Assembly: GCF_032842945.2 (NCBI RefSeq)
Contig: NZ_CP146606.1
Location: forward strand, 1,616,501-1,680,500
DNA from: Roseovarius sp. W115
Lineage (GTDB): Bacteria; Pseudomonadota; Alphaproteobacteria; Rhodobacterales; Rhodobacteraceae
Direction of reading: 5' to 3'
DNA: 64,000 nt
Shown here one piece after another: positions 38,392 through 48,069 of the stretch (positions are counted from its first letter, which is position 1; every line of letters starts with the position of its first letter). The notes beneath the pieces were generated by a model, which saw only the letters and a list, made by a program, of their open reading frames with translations, was not told where the DNA came from and searched no databases. The translations under genes were made by a program, and so were the position numbers.

Positions 38392-40547
38392 TGATCACTC
38401 GCATCCGTGTCTGGATCGTCCTTATCTTTACCAGAGCGCTGGGATTGCTCTTCTGTATCATCTGGCCCCTGATCGGCCTCGCCCCCGTCTGGCTCGGTAC
38501 CATCTGCTTCAGCCGAGCTGGCCTCATCCGGTTCTACCTCTTCAGATGCCCCGAGGGCAGAGTAGTGAACTGCATAGCGCTCGCGCATCTTTTTGCGCAA
38601 AAGGTCAGCGTCCTCGGTATCCAGACGTTCTTTATCTTCGAGATATCCCAATGGAAACGAGAGAGGTACGGCACCAGAAGACACACCTCGCACATAAGCC
38701 GCAAAACTGCCTTTGGGCTGCTGTTCGATCAATCTGGGGTCGGTATAGAGCATTGGTGCCAGCGTTCGGGCGTCCTTGGCGGAAACGCCCCCGGCAAACT
38801 TAACGGATGTGTTGGCAGCGAAGGCTTCTTGCAGTTTCGGATCAAGTTGCCCGAGATATTGATGCGCCAGCACCATCCCTACCTTGTACTTGCGTGCCTG
38901 CGCCAGAATAAGCCCAATATTGCGGTCAAAGTAATCAGCGGCCTCGTCGATGTAGACAAGTGTTGGTGTCCGGTCTTTCTCCCTTATCGTGGCACGTTCC
39001 TGAGCCGCCTGGGCAATCAATGCAATGAAAAACCGGCCGAAGATTTGGCTACCCTGCTCTTTGAGCAAATCCTTGGCAGTATTGATAAGGATCACTTTAC
39101 CCGAATTCATTTCTGAGAATAGATCGAGCTTAGAGCGCGGATGCGAAAACATTCGTTCAAATGTTTGGTTCTCGAGAATGCCCCAAAGACGTCGTAGTAC
39201 TTGCTTCTTGGTTTGCTCAAACTCCTTTCCGGCAAACTCTGTTTCAAAGAATCGCCGCGCAGTTCCCTCAAGCTTGGCGATGTGTTCGGCAAAGGCGACT
39301 TCGCTGCCTGGCTCCATCAACTCACGAAGCGTATGAATGGTGGCATCGGGGATATGTAACATGAGCCGAGTGACATAGCGGAAGATGACATTTTGTTTTT
39401 GGGTCATCTCTGCTGCCAGCAGTGTGCCTAGTACAAAATCATACAGTTCTAGGATGGAGTTGGTCAGGCGTTCGCGTTCGAGAAGCGGGTATTCCTGTAG
39501 ACGTTCGAGCCCCACATCAAATAGGTTGAGTGAAACGGGGTATTCAACATCCGTTGGGTCGATGATGACCACTCGGTCGTGCAGCTGTCCGCCCGGTGCA
39601 AACTCCTTCAGACTGGCGATGTTTCGAATGAGGTCACCCTGGCTGTCGAGCACCACGACGCTTTGCTCGCCAGCCGCCACGGCCTCGAGATCGTTGGCAA
39701 TCAGATACTGCAACGTCTGCGTTTTGCCATGTCCACTGCCCGCTACGATGTGGTGGTGCTCGAACCGCACAGACTGAGAAATGGTATAAGTGACGGTCTG
39801 ATCGAAGATCGACGCCAACGGCGTTCCAGCCAGATACGACAGAACGAGCCTCACTGGGTCTTTCTCGTCAGATTGTGATGGGGTCTTCGGTTGCCGTGTG
39901 AACGAGCCAGGATCAGCCGGATTTCCGCCAGACGCTGCCACCAGGTTGCGTTCTAAGCGATCCGCCAGCTTTGGGAACAACCCCGCTGCTTTGATGTCTT
40001 CATTGAACCCAAGCTGCAAGCAATGCTCGACTGCGCGAGGCAGGTCAGTGTGGCTGTGCAAGAGATCAGTGGGCACGGTGATACCGCCCGAATTGTGCGC
40101 GGTATTGAGCAGAGCGGGACAGCCGTCGAGCAATGGACGAAAGACGTATACCGAGGCGTCTGTGATGAGATGGAGGGATTGCTCGAAATTCTCCAAGAGT
40201 GGGCGTTCAGCATTGAGCGCATCCCGTACCTCCCACCATTCAGTCACGGATCGGCTTTCCGACCAGTCGATCTCGGGCAACACAAAGTGATCATTCGCCT
40301 GTAGTAACTGAAAGGCTAAGGTATGCAGTACGACAAACTGCGGATGTATCGTCGAGATATCGAGCGCTTCAGCCGCCCGCGTCGCGGTGCGCCTTGCGAC
40401 CTGCACCTGTGCGGTCTCGGGATCAAGGCCCGATTGCCGATAAAGTACACGCAGTCGTTCATAGAGCGCTCGGGTCTCATCCTTGTCGCTGGTACGAAAG
40501 AGTCCATGCACGAATGCATGCATACGCTGCGCTAAATGAGCTGGCAT
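38385..40547 (-). CDS. TraG/HerA-like DNA-pumping ATPase (long form)
   Basis: 720 residues. The N-terminal 250 residues are soluble and unassigned. The motor domain has Walker A VAGSGHGKTQTLQYLI, then VVVLDSQGDLIRN and VVIIDPTDVEYPVSLNLF; Walker B is PTLVYIDEAADYFD, then MVLAHQYLGQLDP and the sensor ANTSVKFAGGVSAKD. The last 70 residues are Glu/Asp/Ser-rich and probably disordered. It shares architecture with the 404-residue ATPase at 33,902. Overlap with the replication-relaxation gene and 1-bp spacing from the membrane protein upstream show one operon. Confidence 0.75.
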   Translation of the reverse strand: MPAHLAQRMHAFVHGLFRTSDKDETRALYERLRVLYRQSGLDPETAQVQVARRTATRAAEALDISTIHPQFVVLHTLAFQLLQANDHFVLPEIDWSESRSVTEWWEVRDALNAERPLLENFEQSLHLITDASVYVFRPLLDGCPALLNTAHNSGGITVPTDLLHSHTDLPRAVEHCLQLGFNEDIKAAGLFPKLADRLERNLVAASGGNPADPGSFTRQPKTPSQSDEKDPVRLVLSYLAGTPLASIFDQTVTYTISQSVRFEHHHIVAGSGHGKTQTLQYLIANDLEAVAAGEQSVVVLDSQGDLIRNIASLKEFAPGGQLHDRVVIIDPTDVEYPVSLNLFDVGLERLQEYPLLERERLTNSILELYDFVLGTLLAAEMTQKQNVIFRYVTRLMLHIPDATIHTLRELMEPGSEVAFAEHIAKLEGTARRFFETEFAGKEFEQTKKQVLRRLWGILENQTFERMFSHPRSKLDLFSEMNSGKVILINTAKDLLKEQGSQIFGRFFIALIAQAAQERATIREKDRTPTLVYIDEAADYFDRNIGLILAQARKYKVGMVLAHQYLGQLDPKLQEAFAANTSVKFAGGVSAKDARTLAPMLYTDPRLIEQQPKGSFAAYVRGVSSGAVPLSFPLGYLEDKERLDTEDADLLRKKMRERYAVHYSALGASEEVEPDEASSAEADGTEPDGGEADQGPDDTEEQSQRSGKDKDDPDTDASDQW

Positions 40548-40548
40548 T

Positions 40549-41073
40549 TCAAATGCCCTTGAGGATCACCTGCCGCGCCTCTTCTTTGGGCAAAGGCTCA
40601 ACGGTGTGTTGCTCGGTGCCATCCCAGTGTTTGGCACTTTCCATGACTTGGCGCAGGTACGACACTACCGTTTCTAACCAAGCTTCTTTGCGGGCCAAGT
40701 CCACCACGCTGTCACAGGTAAAATGGCGTCCGTGCAGTAAGTCTTTCACATAGATGGTTTCACGGTTCTGGTGATACCAGAAAAAGCCCGCGCCTATTCC
40801 GGCAGCGACTGCAAGCAGCAAGCCGATAACACCCATGTCTCGCACGGCAATAAACGCAATGACGAAGACCACTACGCTTACAAAAGCTGATCTTCCAAAC
40901 AATCCCGGTTGGTCAACGTCAATTAGCACCGCATCAGTGAATTTATACTTCTTCATGATGTCTGCTTCATCAAAATCGATTTGTATTTTCCCCCAGAGTT
41001 TAAACTTAACGCTCCGACCGCTGTACCCTTGCTCACGCTTAAAAAGTAAATCCAAAGTTCTTCCCCATTCCAA
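40549..41073 (-). CDS. Membrane protein, first gene of the DNA-transfer-like operon
   Basis: 174 residues if translation starts at the TTG at 41073; an internal ATG would give a shorter form. Two central membrane helices (AFVSVVVFVIAFIAV, VIGLLLAVAAGIGAGFFWY) separate an N-terminal soluble part from a C-terminal one (VKDLLHGRHFTCDSVVDLARK). It directly precedes the long ATPase gene, so it may be the membrane anchor that the soluble ATPase lacks. No family recognised. Confidence 0.55.
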   Translation of the reverse strand: MEWGRTLDLLFKREQGYSGRSVKFKLWGKIQIDFDEADIMKKYKFTDAVLIDVDQPGLFGRSAFVSVVVFVIAFIAVRDMGVIGLLLAVAAGIGAGFFWYHQNRETIYVKDLLHGRHFTCDSVVDLARKEAWLETVVSYLRQVMESAKHWDGTEQHTVEPLPKEEARQVILKGI

Positions 41074-41299
41074 GTCTTGGTCTTAGTCAGTTGGGACGTT
41101 CAATACCCCACAAAACCCTGCCCGCCTGGCGGGGGTGGGTCAAGAATGATTCAGGTGGGGGTTGTTCACAGGTTCGGGTGATTTCAACAGCAGTATTTGT
41201 ATGAAGTCATTTGAAAGCGACGCGGAAGTTGGTCAGCAGTGCTACGCAACGAGTCGCTATGGCTGAGGATCGGGGGAACCGGTCTATGGGGATACAGGT

Positions 41300-44119
41300 T
41301 TAGTCAACCCCATCTACGAATGTCTCAACGAAACCTTTGATCTTTTCCACTACACGCGCGGCAACAGTCTTGCGCTCACGCAAACCTGGCCTGCTGTTCA
41401 TCAGTGCGATTACATCATCACGCATCGGTGGCTTTTCGGTGAACAAGTAATCACCAATTACCCTCTCTAAACCTTCTGGGTTCAAATCTTCGTCTTCACT
41501 AATCGCTTGAAATGCTTTCCTCCGCTCGTCGTTCCAGTATTCATCAAATACATCGCCAATGTCTGACCCTTGGGGAACCTGTGGCATGTGCTCTGAAATA
41601 AACCGTTCGATGAGTTCTTTTTTGCTACGTAACTGTGCCTCGCTATCGAGGATGTCCATAATGGTTTTACGTTGTTTGGCGCGGTCTTCGGGTCGAGCTT
41701 CAGCCATCCTCTGCAGCAGATTGATGATGTAGCTTACGTTAATCTTGTCTCGCGTGATCAATTCGATCTCGAAGTCAATGTCGTCCAGAACGGAAACCTT
41801 TTCCTTTTCGCGTTCACTTTGCACCTTCTGATAGAGGTCCAGATATTTGCTGCGAAAGTCAGCGAACAGTTGCTCATCTATAGGCAGATCGTCGAACGTG
41901 AACTGGGTGAAGCAGTCAAGGACGTTTTTGATGCGAATGACATCCCGAAACGCTTGAATAAACTTCGCCTCATCCTCCTCGGTCAAAAGATTATCAACGC
42001 TGGTAACGTCTGGAGTGATAGCGAAAAGGTTAGTCACGGCCCCCTCGAATTTCGCCACGTAGTCCTCGTATGGAGCGAGGATGATCTCTTCTTGAGCTTC
42101 TTTGTTGGCGAACAGCTCAATTGCTTTGTCAGTTGCGGGCTTTAGGTTACGGAAACAAACCACATTACCCTGAGACTTCTTGCTACCCATAGTCCGGTTT
42201 GTGCGCGAATACGCCTGCAGGAGGCCGTGGTACTTCAAGTTTTTGTCGACATAAATCGTGTTCAAAGGCTTACTGTCGAAACCAGTCAAGAACATATTGA
42301 CCACGAGCAGGATGTCTATCTGCCGGTCTTTCACACGCTTTCCAATATCCTTGTAGTAGCCGTAGAAATTGTCGGTTGAATAGTTGGTCCCAAAACTGCC
42401 GTTGTAGTCAGCAATGCACTCGTCTAGTTTTTCTCTGCTATGTTTGCTGACGGGACCGCTTTCGTCTGGCAGGTCGCCACCCCAAATCCCTTCTGCTTCT
42501 TGATCCTCTTCATTGGCCTGGTACGAAAAAATTGTCCCGAGCCGGAGATTGTGCTCGCCTGCCACCCGCTTAGCTTTGAAGAGCTCGTAATATGCAATCA
42601 AGCTCTTGACGTTGGCGACGCACATAATCGCCGTGAACTCGCGCGCGTGGGTTTTTCTACCGTGATTGGCAATTATGTAATCGACCACTTTCTCCAGTCG
42701 CTCAGGCGCTTCCATGACCTCTGCGGTGTCAATTGCCTCAACTTCGATGTCGACGATGTCATCCTTACGCTTGAAGGTGCGAATATACTCCACGGAGAAC
42801 TTGAGCACGTTTTCGTCACGGATGGCGTCGGTGATGACGTACCGATGTAAACACTCGCCAAAAAGATCGCGTGTCGTACGTTTCCCTAGTGCATTCTTAG
42901 CCGCATTGTCAGCGAAGATCGGTGTTCCTGTAAACCCAAACAACTGCACGTTTCCGAAGAACTCGGTGATGCGCCGGTGCGTGTCTCCAAACTGACTACG
43001 ATGACACTCGTCAAAGATAAAAACCATCCGCTTGTCGCGCAGATCGTCCATAGTAGTGAGATGTCGATCTCGAGTGATGGCAGTATTAAGTTTTTGTAAA
43101 GTTGTAACTATGAGTGGCGTATCATCAACAAATTGCTTCACCAGCGTAGAAGTTTTGGTCGTCGCGTCGACACTACCGTCCTGAAATGAGTTGAACTCCT
43201 TGATGGTCTGAAAGTCCAAATCTTTTCGATCAACCACAAAGACTACCTTATGTATATGTGGGCTCTGCGTCAGAATTTGTGCTGCTTTAAAAGATGTAAG
43301 GGTCTTGCCCGAGCCGGTTGTGTGCCAAATGTATCCGTTCTTGGTGGTTTGCAGCACCCGCTCTACAATCGCTTCAACCGCATAGTACTGGTACGACCGT
43401 AGAGCCATGAGCATTTGCATACTTTCGTTTAGCACCACGTATTTCGTGATCATCTTGGATAGCTGGCATTTCTCAAGAAACACCTCAGCGAATTCGCTCA
43501 GCTGCGTGACCCGCCTGTTATCCGTATCTGCCCAGAAAAAGGTTTGTTTGAAGTCACGGCGGTTCACCGGATTGTTGGCGTAGTACTTGGTGTTTACACC
43601 ATTCGAAATGACAAACAGCTGGATGTATCCAAAAAGGCCGTAGCCAGCCGAGAATGAATGCCGGTGGTATCGGTTTGTCTGGTTGAAGGCTTCCTTCATT
43701 TCCAGACCGCGCCGTTTCAATTCGATCTGACACAGTGGCAGGCCATTCACTAAGAGAGTCACATCATACCGGTTGGTGTACTTGCCGGTCATCGTGACTT
43801 GGTGTGTCACCTGATACTGGTTTTTGCACCAATGGACTTGGTTAATTAGTTCTACGTAGCCTGTCGTCCCATCGTCCCGAGCGAAGTCGATCCGGTCACG
43901 TAGTATCTTTGCCTTCTCGAAGATATTGCCTCGTGCCAGTTTGTTGAGGATTTGGTGAAACTCAGCATCTGAAAGCTCGGTGTTGTTGTGCGCTTCCAAT
44001 TGGCGTTTTAGGTTCGCGACTAGTGCCTCCTCGTCTGGAATAGACACCTTTTCCCAACCCAGTTCCTGCAACTGGTCGATCAGAGCTTTTTCGAGTTGTT
44101 GTTCTGTCTGTGTCGTCAT
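41300..44119 (-). CDS. hsdR: Type I restriction enzyme, R subunit
   Basis: 939 residues, normal for HsdR. PD-(D/E)XK nuclease at about residues 110-145 (RYDVTLLVNGLPLCQIELKRRG). Superfamily 2 translocase motifs: TTGSGKTLTSFKAAQ, VFIFDECHRSQFG, FTGTPIF and the later LTGFDSKPLNTIYVD and YSRTNRT. With HsdM and HsdS it forms a complex that translocates and cuts unmodified DNA. Last gene of the operon hsdM-hsdS-Abi-like-hsdR, spaced 11 bp from the previous gene. Confidence 0.95.
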   Translation of the reverse strand: MTTQTEQQLEKALIDQLQELGWEKVSIPDEEALVANLKRQLEAHNNTELSDAEFHQILNKLARGNIFEKAKILRDRIDFARDDGTTGYVELINQVHWCKNQYQVTHQVTMTGKYTNRYDVTLLVNGLPLCQIELKRRGLEMKEAFNQTNRYHRHSFSAGYGLFGYIQLFVISNGVNTKYYANNPVNRRDFKQTFFWADTDNRRVTQLSEFAEVFLEKCQLSKMITKYVVLNESMQMLMALRSYQYYAVEAIVERVLQTTKNGYIWHTTGSGKTLTSFKAAQILTQSPHIHKVVFVVDRKDLDFQTIKEFNSFQDGSVDATTKTSTLVKQFVDDTPLIVTTLQKLNTAITRDRHLTTMDDLRDKRMVFIFDECHRSQFGDTHRRITEFFGNVQLFGFTGTPIFADNAAKNALGKRTTRDLFGECLHRYVITDAIRDENVLKFSVEYIRTFKRKDDIVDIEVEAIDTAEVMEAPERLEKVVDYIIANHGRKTHAREFTAIMCVANVKSLIAYYELFKAKRVAGEHNLRLGTIFSYQANEEDQEAEGIWGGDLPDESGPVSKHSREKLDECIADYNGSFGTNYSTDNFYGYYKDIGKRVKDRQIDILLVVNMFLTGFDSKPLNTIYVDKNLKYHGLLQAYSRTNRTMGSKKSQGNVVCFRNLKPATDKAIELFANKEAQEEIILAPYEDYVAKFEGAVTNLFAITPDVTSVDNLLTEEDEAKFIQAFRDVIRIKNVLDCFTQFTFDDLPIDEQLFADFRSKYLDLYQKVQSEREKEKVSVLDDIDFEIELITRDKINVSYIINLLQRMAEARPEDRAKQRKTIMDILDSEAQLRSKKELIERFISEHMPQVPQGSDIGDVFDEYWNDERRKAFQAISEDEDLNPEGLERVIGDYLFTEKPPMRDDVIALMNSRPGLRERKTVAARVVEKIKGFVETFVDGVD

Positions 44120-44130
44120 GAAATCAGTTT

Positions 44131-44754
44131 CTACTCATCAGCAATGGATTGAAATTCATCAAAGAAAGCTTCGTAGGCATCATAGTCATGCTGGTACAAT
44201 AGCCAACTATATGAAGCACCACCGATCCGGTCACCTTTTGTGTTCAGCCACTCATTGAAGCCTTCTTCTCCGGCATACTCGTCGTAGTTCATCTTACCAG
44301 AAGAGAGTTCCAGAATGTGGAAGTAGTAGGCCGCAAAGGACAGTGCCAAATTGAGCGACATAGCAGCGTGCGCCGGGCTTAGCTCCTTCTTAGAGGGTAG
44401 ATGTCCATGGGAAATGTCACCGCTGGTGCTCCTATTGCCCAGAATTCGCCCGGCTGGTGTAATTAGCGCTGAGAAAATATCTTCGTAGTAATCGGGGTCA
44501 TGCTCTTCAAAGAAAGCTTTGGCTCCATTAAGGATAGCAGTGATCTTCGCGGTTTCGATCTTGCTATCAACTGGTGCTTCAGCGGTATTTGCCCAGGCAT
44601 TCTTGCCGACACACTCGTAAATTGCATTGGCAAGATCGATCTGTTTGCCAATCGTAGACTGACCATTGTACGCCTCTTCAAGAGGGACTCGAAAAGCCTC
44701 AATCTCAGGAAAGAAGTGTTTTAAGCGATCGTAGACGGAGAAGGCATCCAACAT
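44131..44754 (-). CDS. Abi_C-like hypothetical protein embedded in the type I RM operon
   Basis: 207 residues. The middle part LGNRSTSGDISHGHLPSKKE followed by the helix AHAAMSLNLALSFAAYYFHIL resembles the C-terminal domain of abortive-infection proteins, with an Arg...His arrangement reminiscent of HEPN RNases. The C-terminus is acidic. It starts at the hsdS stop (TAATG) and ends just before hsdR, so it is translated as part of the restriction operon. Function is unproven; a back-up toxin triggered when restriction fails is a hypothesis. Confidence 0.5.
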   Translation of the reverse strand: MLDAFSVYDRLKHFFPEIEAFRVPLEEAYNGQSTIGKQIDLANAIYECVGKNAWANTAEAPVDSKIETAKITAILNGAKAFFEEHDPDYYEDIFSALITPAGRILGNRSTSGDISHGHLPSKKELSPAHAAMSLNLALSFAAYYFHILELSSGKMNYDEYAGEEGFNEWLNTKGDRIGGASYSWLLYQHDYDAYEAFFDEFQSIADE

Positions 44755-45974
44755 TACACAAACATCTGTTGTAGAAGGCCTTTTTTGAAATCTCGAGCTG
44801 CTTCCGACTCATCTGCGACGAAAGTAATCTTTGTATCAATAGCACCGAGAAAATCTGCGATTTTTCGCTGCTCGTCGGGGCAAGGTAACTGAACGGTCAC
44901 CTCAGCTAAATCATTGGAGTTAATTGCCGGATAATTTGTTCCAGTACACCGTTCCAAAACGCGGTTAACGAAACCAGTTTCGTGAACTAGTTGGTACAAA
45001 AAAGCCGGGTTTTCGTAGGCGCGTAGTTGAGCGTAACCAGTCGACGCTACATGCAGTTCCGCACTCTGAAAGAAGAAGTTGTTCTTCTGGTAAGGCCGAA
45101 CAAGCTGAAAGAGAATGTCGCCAGATGCGAGTAGTCGTTGTGCTCGGCTTGGGGCTTCCGATTTCAAGGTTAGTTTTGCAGCGGCTAAACTACCCTGAGA
45201 AACACTTTCTAGGTCGATATATAGGAACTCATCTGGCAAGGAATTTGAACGAGGGTTTATTTCCGCTACATCTCCCAGTCTCTTTTCGCGCCAATCGGGA
45301 AAGTCTTTACCTTGATCGTCCTTGAAGCGTAGTTTGCGTGTGAAAAGCTGTTGCATGCAGCCTTTTTTGTAGTCTTCCAACAGCGCCTTTTTGCGTGTCA
45401 GTTTTTCTATTCTCCCATCTACCGCTCCAAGAAACGCCGCGATTTTTTGTTGCTCGTTTTGATCAGTAGGGACAATAACTTTTACCTGGGAAAGTGAGTC
45501 TTGACCGACGTTGTATCGAGTACTTCCGCCGCTGCGAGCGGTCATGTCACTGCGGACCGCAGACGTTTTCAATAAACAATCAAAAAATTCAGGGTGGCTT
45601 TCTTTTACGGTGCGCCCACGAATAACAAAACCTCCGAAAGTTGCTGAGTGTTCGCGGTCCAGGTAAACATTGCTTTGTCCGACTTCCTCTCGGGTTTCGG
45701 AGCTCCTTTGAAAAAGAATATCGCCGTAAACGACTTTATTCTTTTCAAATTCAGCATCAGAAATCTCAACGCTTCCGATGATGTTGTCATGTAAAATTGG
45801 ACCTGCGGCGATAATGTCCAAAACGTTAATGAACTTTCGACCGCTGCCATACGCGGATTTATCTGCGTTGATCCCATTTTTGAATGTAAAATAGTCGCCT
45901 AGTTGCTCTTCTCGCCACTTTTCCGAAAACTCAGGAAATCGCAGCTTCGGCGTGTTTGCAGTCTTTGCACTCAT
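44754..45974 (-). CDS. hsdS: Type I restriction enzyme, specificity subunit
   Basis: 406 residues with two target-recognition domains and two copies of the conserved spacer helix: EQQKIAAFLGAVDGRIEKL with YKKGCMQQLF near residues 178-213, and EQRKIADFLGAIDTKI with FKKGLLQQMF at the C-terminus. It dictates the bipartite DNA target of the HsdM/HsdR complex; the target cannot be read from sequence alone. Starts inside the hsdM stop (ATGA). Confidence 0.93.
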   Translation of the reverse strand: MSAKTANTPKLRFPEFSEKWREEQLGDYFTFKNGINADKSAYGSGRKFINVLDIIAAGPILHDNIIGSVEISDAEFEKNKVVYGDILFQRSSETREEVGQSNVYLDREHSATFGGFVIRGRTVKESHPEFFDCLLKTSAVRSDMTARSGGSTRYNVGQDSLSQVKVIVPTDQNEQQKIAAFLGAVDGRIEKLTRKKALLEDYKKGCMQQLFTRKLRFKDDQGKDFPDWREKRLGDVAEINPRSNSLPDEFLYIDLESVSQGSLAAAKLTLKSEAPSRAQRLLASGDILFQLVRPYQKNNFFFQSAELHVASTGYAQLRAYENPAFLYQLVHETGFVNRVLERCTGTNYPAINSNDLAEVTVQLPCPDEQRKIADFLGAIDTKITFVADESEAARDFKKGLLQQMFV

Positions 45975-47539
45975 ATGACAAACGGTGTTGAAATTCCGAG
46001 CTCAGCACAGAAACCCGCGATGGTTTTATCGGTTGTTTTGATGTCCCTTTCGAGAGCGTGAAGCGTTTTTGCCACGTCATTAAGGTTGATTTCGTCCTCT
46101 TCTTCAAAGGTGTCGACGTACCGCGGGATATTGAGGTTGTAGCCGTTTTCAGCAATTTCACTAAGCGGCGCTGTGTACGCATATTTCTCTACTGGAATAC
46201 GGTTCTCGTACGTCTCGATGATTTTATGAACGTGCGCGTCAGTCAATGCGTTTTGATTGCCGACTTTCTCAAACTCCGCACTTGCATCAATGAACATGAT
46301 GTTGTCGTCATGGACGCGGCATTTCTTGAACACCAGAATACACGCCGGGATTGAGGTGCCGTAGAAAAGGTTTGGCGGTAGTCCAATAACAGCATCAAGA
46401 TAATTCAGTTCTTTTATGATGTATTCGCGAATGACACCCTCAGCTGCGCCACGAAATAACACTCCATGCGGTAGAATAACGGTAGCGGTACCGTTCTCAG
46501 CCAGTTGATAAATCATGTGCTGCACGAAAGCGAAATCGGCTTTCGAGCTCGGTGCAATCTTCCCATACTGACTGAAACGATCATCTGTCTCATTCAGCGG
46601 ATTGTTTGATCCCTTCCATTTTGCGGAGAAAGGCGGATTGGCGACAATCACTTCAAATCGTTCATCTAAGTGCTGCGGTTCTTCGAGTGTGTCTTCCTGC
46701 CGAATGTCAAAACGCGAAAAATGCACGTCATGCAAGATCATATTCATGCGCGCAAGGTTATATGTAGTACGGTTCAACTCTTGCCCGTAGAATGCACCAA
46801 CCTCTGCCTCTTTTGCGACGCGCAGTAGCAAAGAACCAGACCCACACGTAGGATCGTAGGCAGATTTTATGCGTTTCTTATCTAGTGTAACCAGCTTTGC
46901 TAGGATGCGGCTAACTTGTTGGGGAGTATAGAACTCTCCAGCCTTCTTTCCTGCACCACTAGCAAACTGAGCGATCAGGTACTCGTAGGCGTCTCCGAGA
47001 ACGTCAGCGTCGACCTTATCGAGCTGGAAGTCGATGGCATCGAGGTGTGCCAAAACTTTGGAGATCAGCTGGTTCCGAGCATTCGGAGTACGTCCCAACT
47101 TCGTGCTGGCCAAGTCAATGTCTTCGAACAGCTTATTGAAGTCGTCTTCGCTCTCATTGCCCATCGTGCTTTGCTCGATGGCATTGAGAATGCGTTCCAG
47201 CTCTTCGAGAATGAAGTTGTTTCCACCTTGGACATCAGCGTTGCCGCGACTTGTAACCGCAGAAAAAAGCTCATTCGGGCGCAAGAAGTACCCAAGCTTC
47301 TCGAGTGACTCTTCACGAATGGCTTCAATGTCACCCTCGTCAGCGAGATCATTGTATTCCTTTGTGTCTTCTGTTTCGAGAAGCTGATTTGCAAACAAGT
47401 GCTGCTTCTCCGAAAGGTATTTGTAGAAGATGAAGCCAAGGATGTAGTCGCGGAACTCATCGGCGTCCATTTTCCCGCGCAATTCATTGGCGATGTTCCA
47501 GAGTTGTCTTTCAAGGCGGAGTTTTTGCGCTTCGGTCAT
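45971..47539 (-). CDS. hsdM: Type I DNA methyltransferase subunit
   Basis: 522 residues from the ATG at 47539 (MTEAQKLRLERQLWNIANEL); a TTG eight codons upstream is less likely because family members begin here. N-terminal helical domain with RDYILGFIFYKYLSEK, SAM-binding YDPTCGSGSLLLRVAK and the adenine-N6 catalytic motif NPPFSAKWKG. It methylates and protects host DNA. Upstream is the AlpA-type regulator on the same strand. Confidence 0.95.
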   Translation of the reverse strand: MTEAQKLRLERQLWNIANELRGKMDADEFRDYILGFIFYKYLSEKQHLFANQLLETEDTKEYNDLADEGDIEAIREESLEKLGYFLRPNELFSAVTSRGNADVQGGNNFILEELERILNAIEQSTMGNESEDDFNKLFEDIDLASTKLGRTPNARNQLISKVLAHLDAIDFQLDKVDADVLGDAYEYLIAQFASGAGKKAGEFYTPQQVSRILAKLVTLDKKRIKSAYDPTCGSGSLLLRVAKEAEVGAFYGQELNRTTYNLARMNMILHDVHFSRFDIRQEDTLEEPQHLDERFEVIVANPPFSAKWKGSNNPLNETDDRFSQYGKIAPSSKADFAFVQHMIYQLAENGTATVILPHGVLFRGAAEGVIREYIIKELNYLDAVIGLPPNLFYGTSIPACILVFKKCRVHDDNIMFIDASAEFEKVGNQNALTDAHVHKIIETYENRIPVEKYAYTAPLSEIAENGYNLNIPRYVDTFEEEDEINLNDVAKTLHALERDIKTTDKTIAGFCAELGISTPFVI

Positions 47540-47609
47540 GTAAATATTGTACTTTCTGCTCAAGGTAAGCGCAAAGTGCCGACGTTGATGGGGCTTTGCA
47601 AGACAGATC

Positions 47610-47639
47610 GGGTGACCGGGTTTGCAACCCCGATCACCC
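47610..47639 (-). terminator. Stem-loop after AlpA-like gene, possible terminator
   Basis: GGGTGACCGGG and CCCGATCACCC pair in 10 of 11 positions around an 8-nt loop. It lies between the AlpA-like stop and hsdM; the T-run is weak, so it may also act as an attenuator. Confidence 0.4.
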
Positions 47640-47650
47640 TGCTCCTGGTA

Positions 47651-47848
47651 TCAGGAGTGTCGGTATGGTTCTTCTCGACGCGCAAGACGTTCTTTGAGCC
47701 ATTCGAGCACTTCATCCTCGACCCAGCCCACCCGGTTCGGGCCCAGCGGTACCCGCTTGGGGAATTCGCCTGCCTTCTCCAGACGAGCTATGTGTTGGGG
47801 TGAGTACAAGACCAGCTCCTTGACCTGGCGTTTTGAAAGTATCCTCAT
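47651..47848 (-). CDS. AlpA-family helix-turn-helix regulator
   Basis: 65 residues from the ATG at 47848, chosen for GGAG nine bases upstream; an upstream ATG at 47863 overlaps that site. LSKRQVKELVLYSPQHIARLEK then FPKRVPLGPNRVGWVEDEVLEWLKERLA is the AlpA/MerR-like excisionase-activator pattern, with the tryptophan and DEVLEW seen in the family. In islands these proteins activate integrase or act as excision factors. The integrase lies 0.8 kb to the right on the same strand. Confidence 0.8.
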   Translation of the reverse strand: MRILSKRQVKELVLYSPQHIARLEKAGEFPKRVPLGPNRVGWVEDEVLEWLKERLARREEPYRHS

Positions 47849-48069
47849 CACGATGTTCTCCATGATTGAAGAGCATCGCGATGCTCGGGTTTCGACAAGT
47901 CTCCCGAGAGGGGTGAAGCGTAGCAGCGAATCAACCTATTGCAACAGGCTTGAATTCTCACCTTCAGCGGAACCTTCACGGAAAATAAGCAGCTATGTTC
48001 AGCCCTGTGCATCTGCCGGAAGTCTTCTCAGCAGCCTAAAATGGAGGGACTAAATCAAGGAGAAAAACC

